From the NCBI GenBank assembly GCA_021325275.1, contig JAJPHL010000070.1, positions 67,387 to 131,386 on the forward strand: a stretch of 64,000 nucleotides of DNA. The letters are read 5' to 3'. The stretch comes from Terriglobia bacterium (lineage in GTDB: Bacteria; Acidobacteriota; Terriglobia; JAJPHL01). Made by a program: the position numbers and the translations under genes. Shown one piece after another: positions 48,043-57,935 of the stretch (positions are counted from its first letter, which is position 1; each line of letters begins with the position of its first letter). A model generated the notes under the pieces. The model made no database searches and had not been told where the DNA came from. It was given only the letters and a program-made list of their open reading frames with translations.

Positions 48043-51000
48043 GCATCACCTCCGGCTGATTGGCCACGCGGGTGCGTGACGGAGGCAGCGGAATGCTCAT
48101 CTCGGCGTTGACAGGTTCCGGCTTGCTCCGAGCGATTCCCAACACGCGCTTGTATTCGTGCGGGAACACTTTCACGAATTTCGCGAGCAGCGTGGCGCAA
48201 TTCTCCAGAATCCACTGCGCGCGAGGACTGCCGGTATATTCGGCGTGCTTCGAAATCAGTTCGGTGAGAATCTTGAAATCCGCGATGCCGCTCATCGAGT
48301 CGAGATCGACGCTCTGGCGATTGCACATCACGTTCGAGAACTCACCGGTTTCGTCGAACACGTACGCGACACCGCCGGTCATGCCCGCGGCGAAGTTGCG
48401 GCCCGTGCTCCCCAGCACCACGACCAAGCCTCTGGTCATGTACTCGCATCCGTGATCGCCGACGCTCTCGACCACCGCGGTCGCGCCGGAGTTGCGCACT
48501 GCAAAACGTTCGCCCGCCATTCCGTTGAAGTACGCCTCGCCGGACGTCGCGCCGTAGAGCGACACGTTGCCGATCAAAATATTTTCCTCGGGCTGGAACG
48601 TGGAGCCTTTGGGCGGATAGACAATCAGTTTGCCGCCGCTCAATCCCTTGCCGCAGTAATCGTTGGCGTCGCCTTCCAGTTCGAGCGTCACGCCTTTCGC
48701 CAAAAACGCGCCGAAACTTTGCCCCGCCGATCCCGTGAAGTGGAACTGGAACGTGTCGTCCGGCATTCCTTCCGATCCGTAGCGGCGCGCGATTTCGCCC
48801 GAGAGCATCGTGCCGACGGTGCGATGGACGTTGCGAATCGGCAAGCGAATTTCCACCGGCGTTTTCGTTTCGAGCGCTTCCTTGGTCATCTCGATCAACT
48901 GATGATCGAGCGCCTGTTCGAGTCCATGATCCTGCGGCTTCATCTGGCGGCGGCCCACGCGGCGCGGCGCTTCCGGCTGATAGAGAATTTGGCTGAAGTT
49001 TAGCCCTTTGGCTTTCCAATGATCGACCGCAGCGTTCATTTCGAGCAAATCCACGCGGCCCACCATGTCGTCGACGGTGCGGAAGCCCAGTTCCGCCATG
49101 ATTTCGCGCAGTTCCTCGGCGATGTAGAAGAAAAAGTTGATGGCGTACTCAGGCTGGCCGCTGAACTTGGCGCGCAAAACAGGATCCTGCGTGGCAATGC
49201 CCACGGGACACGTGTTGAGATGGCACTTGCGCATCATGATGCAGCCTTGCGTCACAAGCGGCGCGGTGGAGAAGCCGAACTCTTCGGCGCCCAAGAGTGC
49301 CGCGATCGCCACGTCGCGGCCCGTCGACAATTTTCCGTCGGTCTGAACGCGAATGCGGCTGCGCAGATCGTTCATCACCAAGACTTGCTGCGTCTCCGCG
49401 AGTCCCAACTCCCACGGGACGCCGGCGTGCTTGATCGACGTAAGCGGCGAGGCTCCTGTGCCGCCATCGTGTCCACTGATCAGCACCACGTCAGCGTGCG
49501 CCTTGGCCACGCCCGCCGCGACAATCCCCACACCGACTTCGGCCACCAGCTTCACGTGAATCCGCGCCCGCGGATTGACGTTCTTCAGGTCGTAGATCAA
49601 CTGCGCGAGGTCTTCGATGGAATAGATGTCGTGATGCGGCGGCGGCGAGATGAGACCCACGCCGGGAATGGAGTGCCGCACGCGGGCGATTTCTTCGTCG
49701 ACTTTGTGTCCCGGAAGCTGGCCGCCTTCGCCGGGCTTCGCGCCCTGGGCGATCTTAATTTGCAAATCGTCGGCGTTCACCAAATAGTTCGTGGTCACGC
49801 CGAAACGCGCCGACGCCACTTGCTTGATCGCGCTGCGGCGCCAATCGCCGTTGGGATCTTTTTGGTAGCGCGCTTCGTCTTCGCCGCCCTCGCCGGTGTT
49901 CGACTTGCCGCCGATGCGATTCATCGCGATCGCCAAGGTTTCATGCGCTTCCTTGCTGATCGAGCCGAACGACATCGCGCCCGTCGCGAAACGCTTCACG
50001 ATCGACTCGGCTTTCTCGACGGAATCGAGCGGAATGCTCTTGCCGGTCTTCTTGAATTCCATCAGGCCGCGCAGGGTACACAACTTCCGGCTCTGATCGT
50101 TGACCAATTGCGTGTATTCGCGAAACGTCGCGAAGCTCGATTGACGCACGGCGTGCTGAAGCTTGCTCACCGTAAGCGGATTCAGCAAATGGTGCTCGCC
50201 GCGCACGCGATACTGATAATTTCCGCCCACGGCCAGTTCGGTGTCGGAGCCGGTGACGAAACGGAACGCATGTTCGTGTTTGCGCCGCGCCTCTTCCGCC
50301 AATACTTCCAGCCCAACACCCTCGATGCTCGATGCCGTACCGGTGAAATACTTGTCGACCAGCGCGCGATTCAATCCGATCGCTTCGAAACACTGCGCGC
50401 CGCGATAGCTTTGCAGCGTGGAGATCCCCATCTTCGAAAAAACCTTGAGCAATCCCTTATTCACCGACTTCTTGTAATTCTTCAGCGCCGTTTCGAACTC
50501 CATATCGCCGAGGAGACCCTTGGCGCACATGTCCTCAAGCGTCTCGATCGCGAGATAAGGATTCACCGCGCTCGCGCCGTAGCCGATCAGCAGCGAATAA
50601 TGCATCACCTCGCGCGGTTCGCCGCTCTCGACAATCAGCGCGACTTGCGTGCGCGACCCTTCACGCAGCAAATGATGATGCACGGCGCTCAGCGCGAGCA
50701 GGCTCGGGATCGCCGCATAATCTGGGTCCGCACCTCGATCCGAGAGAATCAGCAGCGTATAGCCGGACTTGATCGCCAGCGACGCGCGGCGGCATAGTCC
50801 GTCGATGGAGCGTTCCAGTTCCTTCGCGCCGCCCTCGGCGAGGAATTGCATCGGCAGCGTCGACGCCAGCCAGTCGCCGCGGGAGACGCGGCGCAGTTTT
50901 TCGAGATCGAAGTTGGTCACGATCGGGGAGCGCAGTTTCAAGGTGTGGCAGTGCTGCGGCGTCTCCTCGAGAATGTTTCGCTCGGTGCCGATGTAGCTCG

Positions 51001-52654
51001 TGAGCGACATCACCAGTTCTTCGCGAATGGGATCGATCGCCGGATTCGTGACTTGCGCGAAGAGCTGCTTGAAGTAATGGAAGAGCGGTTGTGGCTGATC
51101 GGAGAGGCACGCCAGCGGAGTATCCGTTCCCATCGACCCAACCGGCTCTTCGCCGTTCATCGCCATCGGCGCGAGAATCAGGCGCAAGTCTTCATCGGTG
51201 TATCCAAACGCCCGTTGACGCTCCAGCAGCGTTTCGAATTCCGTGGCGTGAAAACGCGGCGGATCGGGAAGCTGATCGATGGTCACCTGATGATCGTGCA
51301 ACCACGTCGCGTACGGCTTGCGCATCGCGAAGCGCGACTTGATTTCGGAATCCGGAACGAGGCGGCCTTCCTTGGTGTCGACGAGCAACATGCGTCCCGG
51401 CTGCAAGCGGCCCTTTGATCGCACATCCTCCGGCTTCACGGGAAGCACGCCGGTTTCCGACGCCATCACCAGCAGATCGTCGTGCGTGACCAAGTAACGC
51501 GCCGGACGCAAACCGTTGCGGTCGAGCGTCGCGCCGATCCATCGGCCGTCGGTGAACGCGATCGCCGCGGGACCGTCCCACGGCTCCATCAATGACGCGT
51601 GATACTCGTAAAACGCGCGGCGCTCCGGGTCCATGGTGGAATCGCCGTCCCACGCCTCGGGGATCAGCATGGCCATGGCGTGCGGCAAGTCGCGGCCGGC
51701 CATCATCAGCAGTTCGACGGCGTTGTCGAGCATCGCGGAGTCGCTGCCGCCGGGCGCGCAGACGGGAAAAATCTTTTTGATGTCGTCGCCAAACAGGGGC
51801 GAAGCCAAGATTTTTTCGCGCGCGTTCATCCAACTGACGTTGCCGCGCACCGTGTTGATTTCTCCGTTATGGCAAATGTAGCGATAGGGATGCGCGAGCT
51901 GCCACGTGGGAAACGTGTTCGTGGAAAATCGCTGGTGGACAAGACAGAGCGCGCTCTCCACGTCGGGATCGCTCAGTTCGCCGTAGAATTGCGTGATCTG
52001 CGGCGCGAGAAGCAGTCCTTTATATACGATCAGCCGCGAGGACATCGAGGGAACGTAGAAGAATCCCTTGTCCGCAATGTCGGACTGCGCGATTTCGCGT
52101 TCGGCGCGTTTGCGAACCACGTACAGTTTGCGCTCCAGCTGTTCTGGATCCATGCCCGCGCCGGCGCGCAGAAAAATTTGCTGAATGTAGGGCTGCGATG
52201 CACGCGCGATGCGGCCGATGGCATTCGACGCGATCGGCGTGTCGCGCCATCCGAGCACCGCGAGTCCTTCTTGTATGGCGATGTCTTCCAGCCATCCTTC
52301 GCAGGCGAGGCGCGGCTGGCGCGCGACCGGGAGAAACACCATGCCGACGCCGTACTCGCCTTCGGCGGGAAGCGTGAAACCGAGGCGCGCGCATTCGCGC
52401 GCGAAAAATCGATGAGGAATTTGAATCGAGATGCCCGCGCCGTCGCCGGTTTCGGGATCGCATCCGCACGCGCCGCGGTGCGTGAGGTTTTCCAGAACCT
52501 GAATGCCCTTGCGAATAATGGAGTGCGATTTTTCGCCCTTGATGCTGGCGACCAGTCCGATGCCGCAGGCGTCGCGCTCCAATTCGGGGCGATATAGGCC
52601 CTGAGGCGCGGGGAGGCCGTTAGACGACACGGGGGCAGACCTTTCCTCACTCAT
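48035..52654 (-). CDS. gltB: Glutamate synthase large subunit
   Basis: A 1539-residue enzyme that makes two glutamates from glutamine and 2-oxoglutarate. The Ntn-glutaminase begins at Cys30 ([13 protein letters not shown]) after a propeptide. The central and FMN domains follow, with the 3Fe-4S cysteines in [15 protein letters not shown], and the C-terminal GXGXG beta-helix has GYGASA-like and [14 protein letters not shown] segments. Length matches the bacterial family. TACACT (52662-52667) is seven bases before the ATG, consistent with a leaderless message. Confidence 0.96.
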   Translation of the reverse strand: MSEERSAPVSSNGLPAPQGLYRPELERDACGIGLVASIKGEKSHSIIRKGIQVLENLTHRGACGCDPETGDGAGISIQIPHRFFARECARLGFTLPAEGEYGVGMVFLPVARQPRLACEGWLEDIAIQEGLAVLGWRDTPIASNAIGRIARASQPYIQQIFLRAGAGMDPEQLERKLYVVRKRAEREIAQSDIADKGFFYVPSMSSRLIVYKGLLLAPQITQFYGELSDPDVESALCLVHQRFSTNTFPTWQLAHPYRYICHNGEINTVRGNVSWMNAREKILASPLFGDDIKKIFPVCAPGGSDSAMLDNAVELLMMAGRDLPHAMAMLIPEAWDGDSTMDPERRAFYEYHASLMEPWDGPAAIAFTDGRWIGATLDRNGLRPARYLVTHDDLLVMASETGVLPVKPEDVRSKGRLQPGRMLLVDTKEGRLVPDSEIKSRFAMRKPYATWLHDHQVTIDQLPDPPRFHATEFETLLERQRAFGYTDEDLRLILAPMAMNGEEPVGSMGTDTPLACLSDQPQPLFHYFKQLFAQVTNPAIDPIREELVMSLTSYIGTERNILEETPQHCHTLKLRSPIVTNFDLEKLRRVSRGDWLASTLPMQFLAEGGAKELERSIDGLCRRASLAIKSGYTLLILSDRGADPDYAAIPSLLALSAVHHHLLREGSRTQVALIVESGEPREVMHYSLLIGYGASAVNPYLAIETLEDMCAKGLLGDMEFETALKNYKKSVNKGLLKVFSKMGISTLQSYRGAQCFEAIGLNRALVDKYFTGTASSIEGVGLEVLAEEARRKHEHAFRFVTGSDTELAVGGNYQYRVRGEHHLLNPLTVSKLQHAVRQSSFATFREYTQLVNDQSRKLCTLRGLMEFKKTGKSIPLDSVEKAESIVKRFATGAMSFGSISKEAHETLAIAMNRIGGKSNTGEGGEDEARYQKDPNGDWRRSAIKQVASARFGVTTNYLVNADDLQIKIAQGAKPGEGGQLPGHKVDEEIARVRHSIPGVGLISPPPHHDIYSIEDLAQLIYDLKNVNPRARIHVKLVAEVGVGIVAAGVAKAHADVVLISGHDGGTGASPLTSIKHAGVPWELGLAETQQVLVMNDLRSRIRVQTDGKLSTGRDVAIAALLGAEEFGFSTAPLVTQGCIMMRKCHLNTCPVGIATQDPVLRAKFSGQPEYAINFFFYIAEELREIMAELGFRTVDDMVGRVDLLEMNAAVDHWKAKGLNFSQILYQPEAPRRVGRRQMKPQDHGLEQALDHQLIEMTKEALETKTPVEIRLPIRNVHRTVGTMLSGEIARRYGSEGMPDDTFQFHFTGSAGQSFGAFLAKGVTLELEGDANDYCGKGLSGGKLIVYPPKGSTFQPEENILIGNVSLYGATSGEAYFNGMAGERFAVRNSGATAVVESVGDHGCEYMTRGLVVVLGSTGRNFAAGMTGGVAYVFDETGEFSNVMCNRQSVDLDSMSGIADFKILTELISKHAEYTGSPRAQWILENCATLLAKFVKVFPHEYKRVLGIARSKPEPVNAEMSIPLPPSRTRVANQPEVMHG

Positions 52655-52735
52655 ATCATGCAGTGTAAGGCTCTGCCTTCCGCGAAAGCGAATGACTAAT
52701 ATTGATTGTCGCTATTAGCTCGGGGACTATGCGTT

Positions 52736-53131
52736 CTAGACGCGCGCCACTTGCGGGGTTTTCTCGAAGTGACCGTCGCGCGTTGCCAGGGTGAGTTGAT
52801 GCTGAATCGCGAGGCTCGCGATCCAAAGACCGTTGGTCGGGACGGGCGTCCCGGCGCGGCGTAATTGTGCAAACAAGCGCGCGTAAATCCTTGTCGTCTC
52901 GCGATCCGCGTACAGGCATGTCACTTGCGGCATTTTCAGGAAAACGACGAGGCGCGCCTCATTTTGCGCACGGTGGCGCGGATCGCCGCGGTCGAACCCG
53001 GCTTGGATTTCACCGAGGGCTACAAACGGCACAAAAACGGCGTCCGCTTCTTGAACGAGAGACGTAATCGCCGGATCAGGGCGTAGGGCGTCGGTCAAAC
53101 GATTCGTATCGAGCAGAAGACTCACTTCCAC
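52736..53131 (-). CDS. PIN-domain VapC-like toxin with a substituted active-site residue
   Basis: A 131-residue PIN nuclease. LLDTNRL (first Asp), VALGEIQAG (Glu) and TLATRDGHF (last Asp) are present. The third acidic residue, expected in 'PTNDLWIAA', is Gly here (PTNGLWIAS), a change that one G-for-A transition explains. The metal site is probably weakened, so the toxin may be inactive or attenuated. It overlaps its antitoxin by 10 bp. Confidence 0.85.
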   Translation of the reverse strand: MEVSLLLDTNRLTDALRPDPAITSLVQEADAVFVPFVALGEIQAGFDRGDPRHRAQNEARLVVFLKMPQVTCLYADRETTRIYARLFAQLRRAGTPVPTNGLWIASLAIQHQLTLATRDGHFEKTPQVARV

Positions 53132-53376
53132 ATATCCTCGTCGATGACTCTTTGTTCGGCGAGAGCGCGTTCAAACTCTGGATCGTCATGCCATTTGCCT
53201 GGAAGCTCGCTCAGGTTGCGGCGGCGACGCGGAGCGCCGCCTCCAGCCGCTGACAATTCCTCAACGAGTAATTGATTCAAACTCACACCACGCTGGCGTG
53301 CACGGCGCCGCAGCGCGGTGTCCACTTCCGGCGGAATCCCGCGGATTGTATACTGAATGTGACTCTTTGTAGGCAT
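53122..53376 (-). CDS. VapB/FitA-like antitoxin
   Basis: An 84-residue antitoxin. The ribbon-helix-helix part is YTIRGIPPEVDTALRRRARQ followed by RGVSLNQLLVEELSAA, and the toxin-binding tail is WHDDPEFERALAEQRVIDED. ATG 53376 (MPTKSHIQ) is preferred to an 11-codon extension. TATCAT lies 11 nt upstream. Confidence 0.83.
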   Translation of the reverse strand: MPTKSHIQYTIRGIPPEVDTALRRRARQRGVSLNQLLVEELSAAGGGAPRRRRNLSELPGKWHDDPEFERALAEQRVIDEDMWK

Positions 53377-53459
53377 CTTCTGCCTGCATGATACTCCAAC
53401 TTCATGCATGATGCGCGGGTACTATTGCGCGACGCATCTTGCGGCGTTAACGTGAAGCT

Positions 53460-54182
53460 ATGCTGTTTTTGTTGGGCGCTTGGCTCACGCTCGCACCGCC
53501 GTCCCCACCGCGACCCTTGCCCGAAGTGGAGCGGATCATCTTTGCGCTCACCAATCAGGAGCGCGCGCGTTATCGATTGCCTCCTCTGCGAAACGATCAA
53601 GCGCTCGACTCCATCGCGCGCGGACACAGTGAAGATATGCTGCGGCGCGGTTTTTTCAGCCATACGAATCCCGATCGCGAGAGTCCCGGCGACCGCATGG
53701 CGCGTTTGCATCGCATCCTGATCGGTGAGGGTGCCGAAAACATTTGGTCCGGCAGCGGATACAACGCCAACGCCGTGGCGGAGCAGATTGTCGGCGACTG
53801 GATGAACAGCCCCGGACATCGCGCCAATATTTTGAATGCGGAGTACACCCACTTGGGCGTGGGCGCGGCCATGGAGGGCGCGGAGATTCGCGCGACGCAG
53901 AATTTCGATATTGTCGAAGCGTTTCTTGCGACGCCTGCGCCACGCGTGATCCGGCGTGGCGCGGTGCTCGATCTCCGCACGGCGCCGAATCCTTCGGGAA
54001 CGGTCGCGGTGAAATTCGATCTGTGGTCGGACGGACTGGGTAAGCCCGTTTTTGGCCCCGCGCCAGTAACGGGAACCGCCATCGAAGCGCCGCCGGGAAA
54101 TTATCGCCTGCGCTTTTATTTTGAAAAGGGTCTCGGCAAATACACGGTGTGGCGCGGGCCTACCATTGACGTTGCCCGATAG
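53460..54182 (+). CDS. CAP/SCP-domain secreted protein
   Basis: A 240-residue protein with an N-terminal signal or anchor (MLFLLGAWLTLAPP) and a CAP domain (residues about 25-150). GHSEDMLRRGFFSH and GAENIWSG supply the conserved His and Glu, and NSPGHRANILNAEYTHLGVG is the CAP2-like block. A small C-terminal beta domain follows. Bacterial CAP proteins bind lipids or act at the envelope; the exact role is unknown. Confidence 0.88.
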   Translation: MLFLLGAWLTLAPPSPPRPLPEVERIIFALTNQERARYRLPPLRNDQALDSIARGHSEDMLRRGFFSHTNPDRESPGDRMARLHRILIGEGAENIWSGSGYNANAVAEQIVGDWMNSPGHRANILNAEYTHLGVGAAMEGAEIRATQNFDIVEAFLATPAPRVIRRGAVLDLRTAPNPSGTVAVKFDLWSDGLGKPVFGPAPVTGTAIEAPPGNYRLRFYFEKGLGKYTVWRGPTIDVAR

Positions 54183-54203
54183 GCCCGCCACGCATTACAG
54201 GGT

Positions 54204-55616
54204 TTACCAGATGCCGAGGAATTTCCACCAGGCGAATCCCACGGTCGTCCAGATCAGCAGGTTTACGAACGACATCAGGAGTCCGATGCCCCACCACTTC
54301 CCGAACGGAACGTAGTCGGCGGCGTAGAACATCGGCGACGGCGTGGTGCCGTAGTGCGTGAGGCCCGCGGAGAAATTTGCGAAGATCGCGAAGGAATACA
54401 TCACCAACCCGATCGGCGCGCCCTTCGCTAATAGCACGGTGGCAAACGGCGCGAACATCGCGAGCAAGTGCGCGGTGATGCTGGCGAATCCATAGTGCGC
54501 GTAAAAGTAGATGAGCAGCGCGCCGCCGAAGAGTGCGACCCATCCCGCGCCGCCGAAATGCGAGCCCACGTTTTGCGCAAACGCGGTGGTGACGTTGGCT
54601 TCTCCAAGCGCCTTGCCGAGTCGCAACAAGCCGCCGTACCAGACGAAAAGATCCCAGGCGGCGCGCTCGTTCTTCACATCCTCCCAATCGATCACGCCGA
54701 CCAGCAGCAGAGCGCACGCACCCATCAGCGCGGTCAATCCGATATCCAAATGCGTGGACTTCGACGTAATCCATAACGAGCAGACGGCGATGAAAACGCC
54801 GGTGGTGGCCCACTCCGGCCAGCGCATTGGTCCCATCGCGGCGAGTTCGCGCGACGCAAAACTCGCGGCTTCCGGCGTGCGGCGAATTTTGGGCGGAGAA
54901 AGCTTCATCACGAGCCACGGAATCACGGCGATCGAGCACAATCCCGGCAGCGATCCGGCGACCAGCCAACTGGTCCAAGTGATGTTGTAGTGAAATGTCT
55001 TCAAGGCGATGGCGGCGGCCAGCGGATTGCTGGCTTGTCCTGTGAAAAACATCGCCGTCGTGACGCAGATGCTCTGGTAAACCGACGTCGTCAAAAATGT
55101 ACCGAGTAGCGCGGCCGTCTCTCCGGGATGCGATTCGTACAACTCGGCGATCGATCGCATGATCGGCAGAATCACGCCGCCCGATCGCGCGCCGTTCGAG
55201 GGAATCGCCGCGGCCAGCACCATGTCGCTGAATGCCAAGGAGTACGCGACGCCTAACGAGCTTTTTCCGAAGGCGCGGACGAATCCGAGCGCGATCCGGC
55301 GGGCAAGTCCCGTCTTGATGAGCGCGCGCGCGATGAGATACGCAGCGAGCACCAGCCACACGCTGGAATCCGCCCAACCGGCCAGCGCTTGTTCCACGGT
55401 CAGGCCTCCGAACATGGCGGCCAGCGTGACGGCGGTGAGAACGAGCGCGCCGCCAGGCAACGGTTGCAGCATCAATCCGACGATAGTGGCGGCGAAAATT
55501 CCGAAAAGACGCCAGCCCGCGGGCGTCACAATCGCGGGACGCGGAATCAACGTCTGGGTGATGATGTATATCGCAACAAGACAGGCGAACCCCAGAAGCC
55601 GGCGTTTGGCGGTCAT
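54204..55616 (-). CDS. DASS-family anion:sodium symporter (dicarboxylate type)
   Basis: A 470-residue membrane protein with 11-13 hydrophobic segments. The two family SNT-like clamps are AAIPSNGARSGGVILPI and AGLTHYGTTPSPMFY. Members carry 2-oxoglutarate, malate, succinate or citrate across the inner membrane. The first clamp reads SNGAR in place of SNT. It is divergent from the gene at 55643 with 26 bp between start codons. Confidence 0.9.
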   Translation of the reverse strand: MTAKRRLLGFACLVAIYIITQTLIPRPAIVTPAGWRLFGIFAATIVGLMLQPLPGGALVLTAVTLAAMFGGLTVEQALAGWADSSVWLVLAAYLIARALIKTGLARRIALGFVRAFGKSSLGVAYSLAFSDMVLAAAIPSNGARSGGVILPIMRSIAELYESHPGETAALLGTFLTTSVYQSICVTTAMFFTGQASNPLAAAIALKTFHYNITWTSWLVAGSLPGLCSIAVIPWLVMKLSPPKIRRTPEAASFASRELAAMGPMRWPEWATTGVFIAVCSLWITSKSTHLDIGLTALMGACALLLVGVIDWEDVKNERAAWDLFVWYGGLLRLGKALGEANVTTAFAQNVGSHFGGAGWVALFGGALLIYFYAHYGFASITAHLLAMFAPFATVLLAKGAPIGLVMYSFAIFANFSAGLTHYGTTPSPMFYAADYVPFGKWWGIGLLMSFVNLLIWTTVGFAWWKFLGIW

Positions 55617-55642
55617 GCGAGCACTACGATATCATCAAAGAA

Positions 55643-56608
55643 ATGAGGCTGATTGTTCACGACCTGATCGCGGAGCTGGCGCCGTGGTTCCTTTCAACCG
55701 CGTCGCCGAAGGAGAAGTTTGCGAAGGCGCAGCGGGCGATTCTCGATCCCGCCTCGGGCGTCGCGGCGCGGATGTGGAGCGCGAATGACGCGCCGGAATA
55801 CGCCGCGATGTCGGCGGCGCTGCAAGACGGCTACGACGTGGTCGCCGCGCAACAAGTTTGGGGACTTTTCAACCCCGCGCGATCCATGGCCGCGACGGTC
55901 TGGCAATTCGAGCAATACGCCGAGGCCCACTTGGCGAAAATCGCGCGAGAAGCGTGGGATCGTTGCGCGGAGAAGCGGCCGATGGAAATGGACGTGGACC
56001 TGTTCCTGCTTCCCGGCGACGCCGCCAATCGCACGTTCATGATGCACAACTTGGGTGTCAGCGCGTACGCGCAAGTGGAAGGCGATCGCGCACAGATTCG
56101 CGTGGCGATCTGGCCGAGCAAGCACAACATCGCGACGTTCCCTGAAGTGATTGCGCGAATGTACGCGCATGTCGCGTCAGTCCAGCCGCTTTCGCTGGGT
56201 GCGTTCATAGAACGCGAGCGAATCGCGAACGAGTTTTGCGAGTCGTCGTGGATTGATCGCAAGGTGCGCGATCTCGCGGCGTGGCCGGCGACGCTTGAAG
56301 AACTCGCGAGCGTTTGTGGCGTGGCGCAAGCCGCCGGACTCCCAGTCAACGTGTACGGTTCACGCGGAACGCTTGGCGAATTGGCGGCGTTTTGGAGCGG
56401 GCTAGCTCCGCTCACTGCGGAAGAAATCGATTACTCTCGGGAGATCCTGCGCCAAGCATGGCAAAGCTCGCATCCCAACACCGTGGCCGCGCATTTCTAC
56501 GGCGATCCGGTTGTCAGCGCGCACGGAATCAAGGGCGTGGGTCTGCCGGCGTTCGTGGGATTTCAGATGGCGAGTGTAAACCCGCGGGCTATTTCAGCAG
56601 TCCTCTAA
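55643..56608 (+). CDS. Unknown protein with DUF2268-like spacing but no HExxH
   Basis: A 321-residue soluble protein. I do not recognise it with certainty. The segment EVIARMYAHVASVQPLSLGA, followed 12 residues later by RERIANEFCES, resembles the layout of DUF2268 zinc-protease-like proteins ('HEyhH ... EGlA'), but neither metal-binding His pair nor the Glu is conserved. A late GDPVVSAHGIKGVGLPAFVG segment also fits their ends. If related, it is an inactivated member. TATCAT at 55630-55635 lies seven bases before the ATG, suggesting a leaderless transcript. Confidence 0.7.
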   Translation: MRLIVHDLIAELAPWFLSTASPKEKFAKAQRAILDPASGVAARMWSANDAPEYAAMSAALQDGYDVVAAQQVWGLFNPARSMAATVWQFEQYAEAHLAKIAREAWDRCAEKRPMEMDVDLFLLPGDAANRTFMMHNLGVSAYAQVEGDRAQIRVAIWPSKHNIATFPEVIARMYAHVASVQPLSLGAFIERERIANEFCESSWIDRKVRDLAAWPATLEELASVCGVAQAAGLPVNVYGSRGTLGELAAFWSGLAPLTAEEIDYSREILRQAWQSSHPNTVAAHFYGDPVVSAHGIKGVGLPAFVGFQMASVNPRAISAVL

Positions 56609-56771
56609 AGAGGAAGAAGAGCAAGAGCAGTCCCATGAGAATGATGAACCCGCAACCCAAAAGGCGGCTGTTCGAGGCGGTGGATTCGGCTTTTTTCTTG
56701 GCGCGCGGGGGCTTCCAACGGGACACATCCTCATTATAGGCGGTAACTTTGGGCGGGCGTAGCCCGTCCAC
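56589..56771 (-). CDS. Possible small single-span membrane protein
   Basis: A 60-codon frame with a basic middle (RWKPPRAKKKAES) and a strongly hydrophobic C-terminal segment, GCGFIILMGLLLLFFLFRGL. A TATAAT occurs on the minus strand within it, and a GTG seven bases later would start a shorter version, VSRWKPPRA. It overlaps the 3' end of the convergent gene by 20 bp. The hydrophobic profile supports coding, but no homologue is recognised. Confidence 0.45.
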   Translation of the reverse strand: MDGLRPPKVTAYNEDVSRWKPPRAKKKAESTASNSRLLGCGFIILMGLLLLFFLFRGLLK

Positions 56772-56779
56772 TTATCTAT

Positions 56780-57922
56780 ATGCGCGATTTCAAAACTATC
56801 CTGCAAGTGGTGTTTGTCGCAGGCGTCGTCGCGATCGCCGGACTACTTTTTTCGATTAATCGCAAGTTGGATCAGCAGAAGAATGACACGGCAGCGCCCG
56901 CGGCGGCGGCCGTGCCGGCGACAGAAGCCAAGCCGTCTGCCGATCCAAACGCCGCACCGGCACCTCCGGTTGACGGCGTGCCGCCCGCCCCGCCGATTTC
57001 CGCGATTCAAGCGGCCGACCGCGCGATGAAAGAGGCGCGTCAACAGCCGGCAAGAGACAAACCCTCGCCGGTGAAGCAAGACACCTCGGCCGCGAGCCGG
57101 CCCGATCGTTTCGCGGATCTCCCACCGCGCTCCGCGCCCGTCGATCCGGCGCCTGCCGTGACTCCGGCGAAAGATCCGAGCGGAACTTCCTACGCCAACG
57201 ATGGATCAACGATCACCGCGGCATTGGCGCCGCCTCCGATCCCCGAGCCACCGCCACCGTTGAAAACGCCGCACGATCCAGTGGTGCCGGCGTCCGTGCC
57301 GGCGGGTCCGCCGAAAACGGTCACGATTCCCGAAGGCACGTCGTTCCGCGTTCGTCTGATCGATCGCATCGACGCGAACCGCATGCACACCGGCGACACG
57401 TTCCGCGCTTCACTTGACGAAAACCTGATTGTCGATGGAATGACCGTCGCAAATCGTGGCTCGAACGTTGTAGGGCGCTTGGTCGAAGACAAACAATCCG
57501 GCCGCGTCTCCGGCGGCGCATCGCTCACGTTGACCATCGATCACATTACGACCGTCGCGGGCGACCAGTCGATCACCACCGATCAAGTGAAGAAGGATGC
57601 GGGATCGGAAGCCAAAAAGGACGCCGCCAAGGTCGGCGGACTCGGCGCGCTGGGCGCGATCATCGGCGCGGTGGCGGGCGGCGGAAAAGGCGCGGCGATC
57701 GGCGCGGGCGCGGGTGCGGGAGCCGGTGCCATCGACGTGCTGACGAGCAAGGGAAAAGATTTACGCTTGGGTCCGGAAACGCAATTGATCTTCCGGCTGG
57801 GCGCCCCGGTAACGTTCACCGTCGATCCGTCGCGCGTGCAGCAAGCGAGCACGCGCAACTCGAGTACGCCGGCGGACAACGATCCCGACCGCCCGATCTT
57901 GCGGCGGCGGACGGATCCATAG
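56780..57922 (+). CDS. Membrane-anchored proline-rich protein with glycine zipper
   Basis: A 380-residue protein with one N-terminal membrane segment (VVFVAGVVAIAGLLFSINR), a long Ala/Pro-rich linker (to about residue 170), a conserved beta domain (TIPEGTSFRVRLIDRIDANR, TGDTFRASLDENLIVDG) and a glycine zipper (GALGAIIGAVAGGGKGAAIG). The C-terminal LGPETQLIFRLGAPVTF is a final strand. It is probably periplasmic and envelope-associated. The function is unknown. Confidence 0.75.
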   Translation: MRDFKTILQVVFVAGVVAIAGLLFSINRKLDQQKNDTAAPAAAAVPATEAKPSADPNAAPAPPVDGVPPAPPISAIQAADRAMKEARQQPARDKPSPVKQDTSAASRPDRFADLPPRSAPVDPAPAVTPAKDPSGTSYANDGSTITAALAPPPIPEPPPPLKTPHDPVVPASVPAGPPKTVTIPEGTSFRVRLIDRIDANRMHTGDTFRASLDENLIVDGMTVANRGSNVVGRLVEDKQSGRVSGGASLTLTIDHITTVAGDQSITTDQVKKDAGSEAKKDAAKVGGLGALGAIIGAVAGGGKGAAIGAGAGAGAGAIDVLTSKGKDLRLGPETQLIFRLGAPVTFTVDPSRVQQASTRNSSTPADNDPDRPILRRRTDP

Positions 57923-57935
57923 GCGCACGCTAAAA

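Noticed and set aside
49019-50797. 592-codon plus-strand frame opposite gltB
   Set aside because: The antisense of a GC-rich gene often stays open; composition is His/Arg/Asp-rich and no domain is visible.
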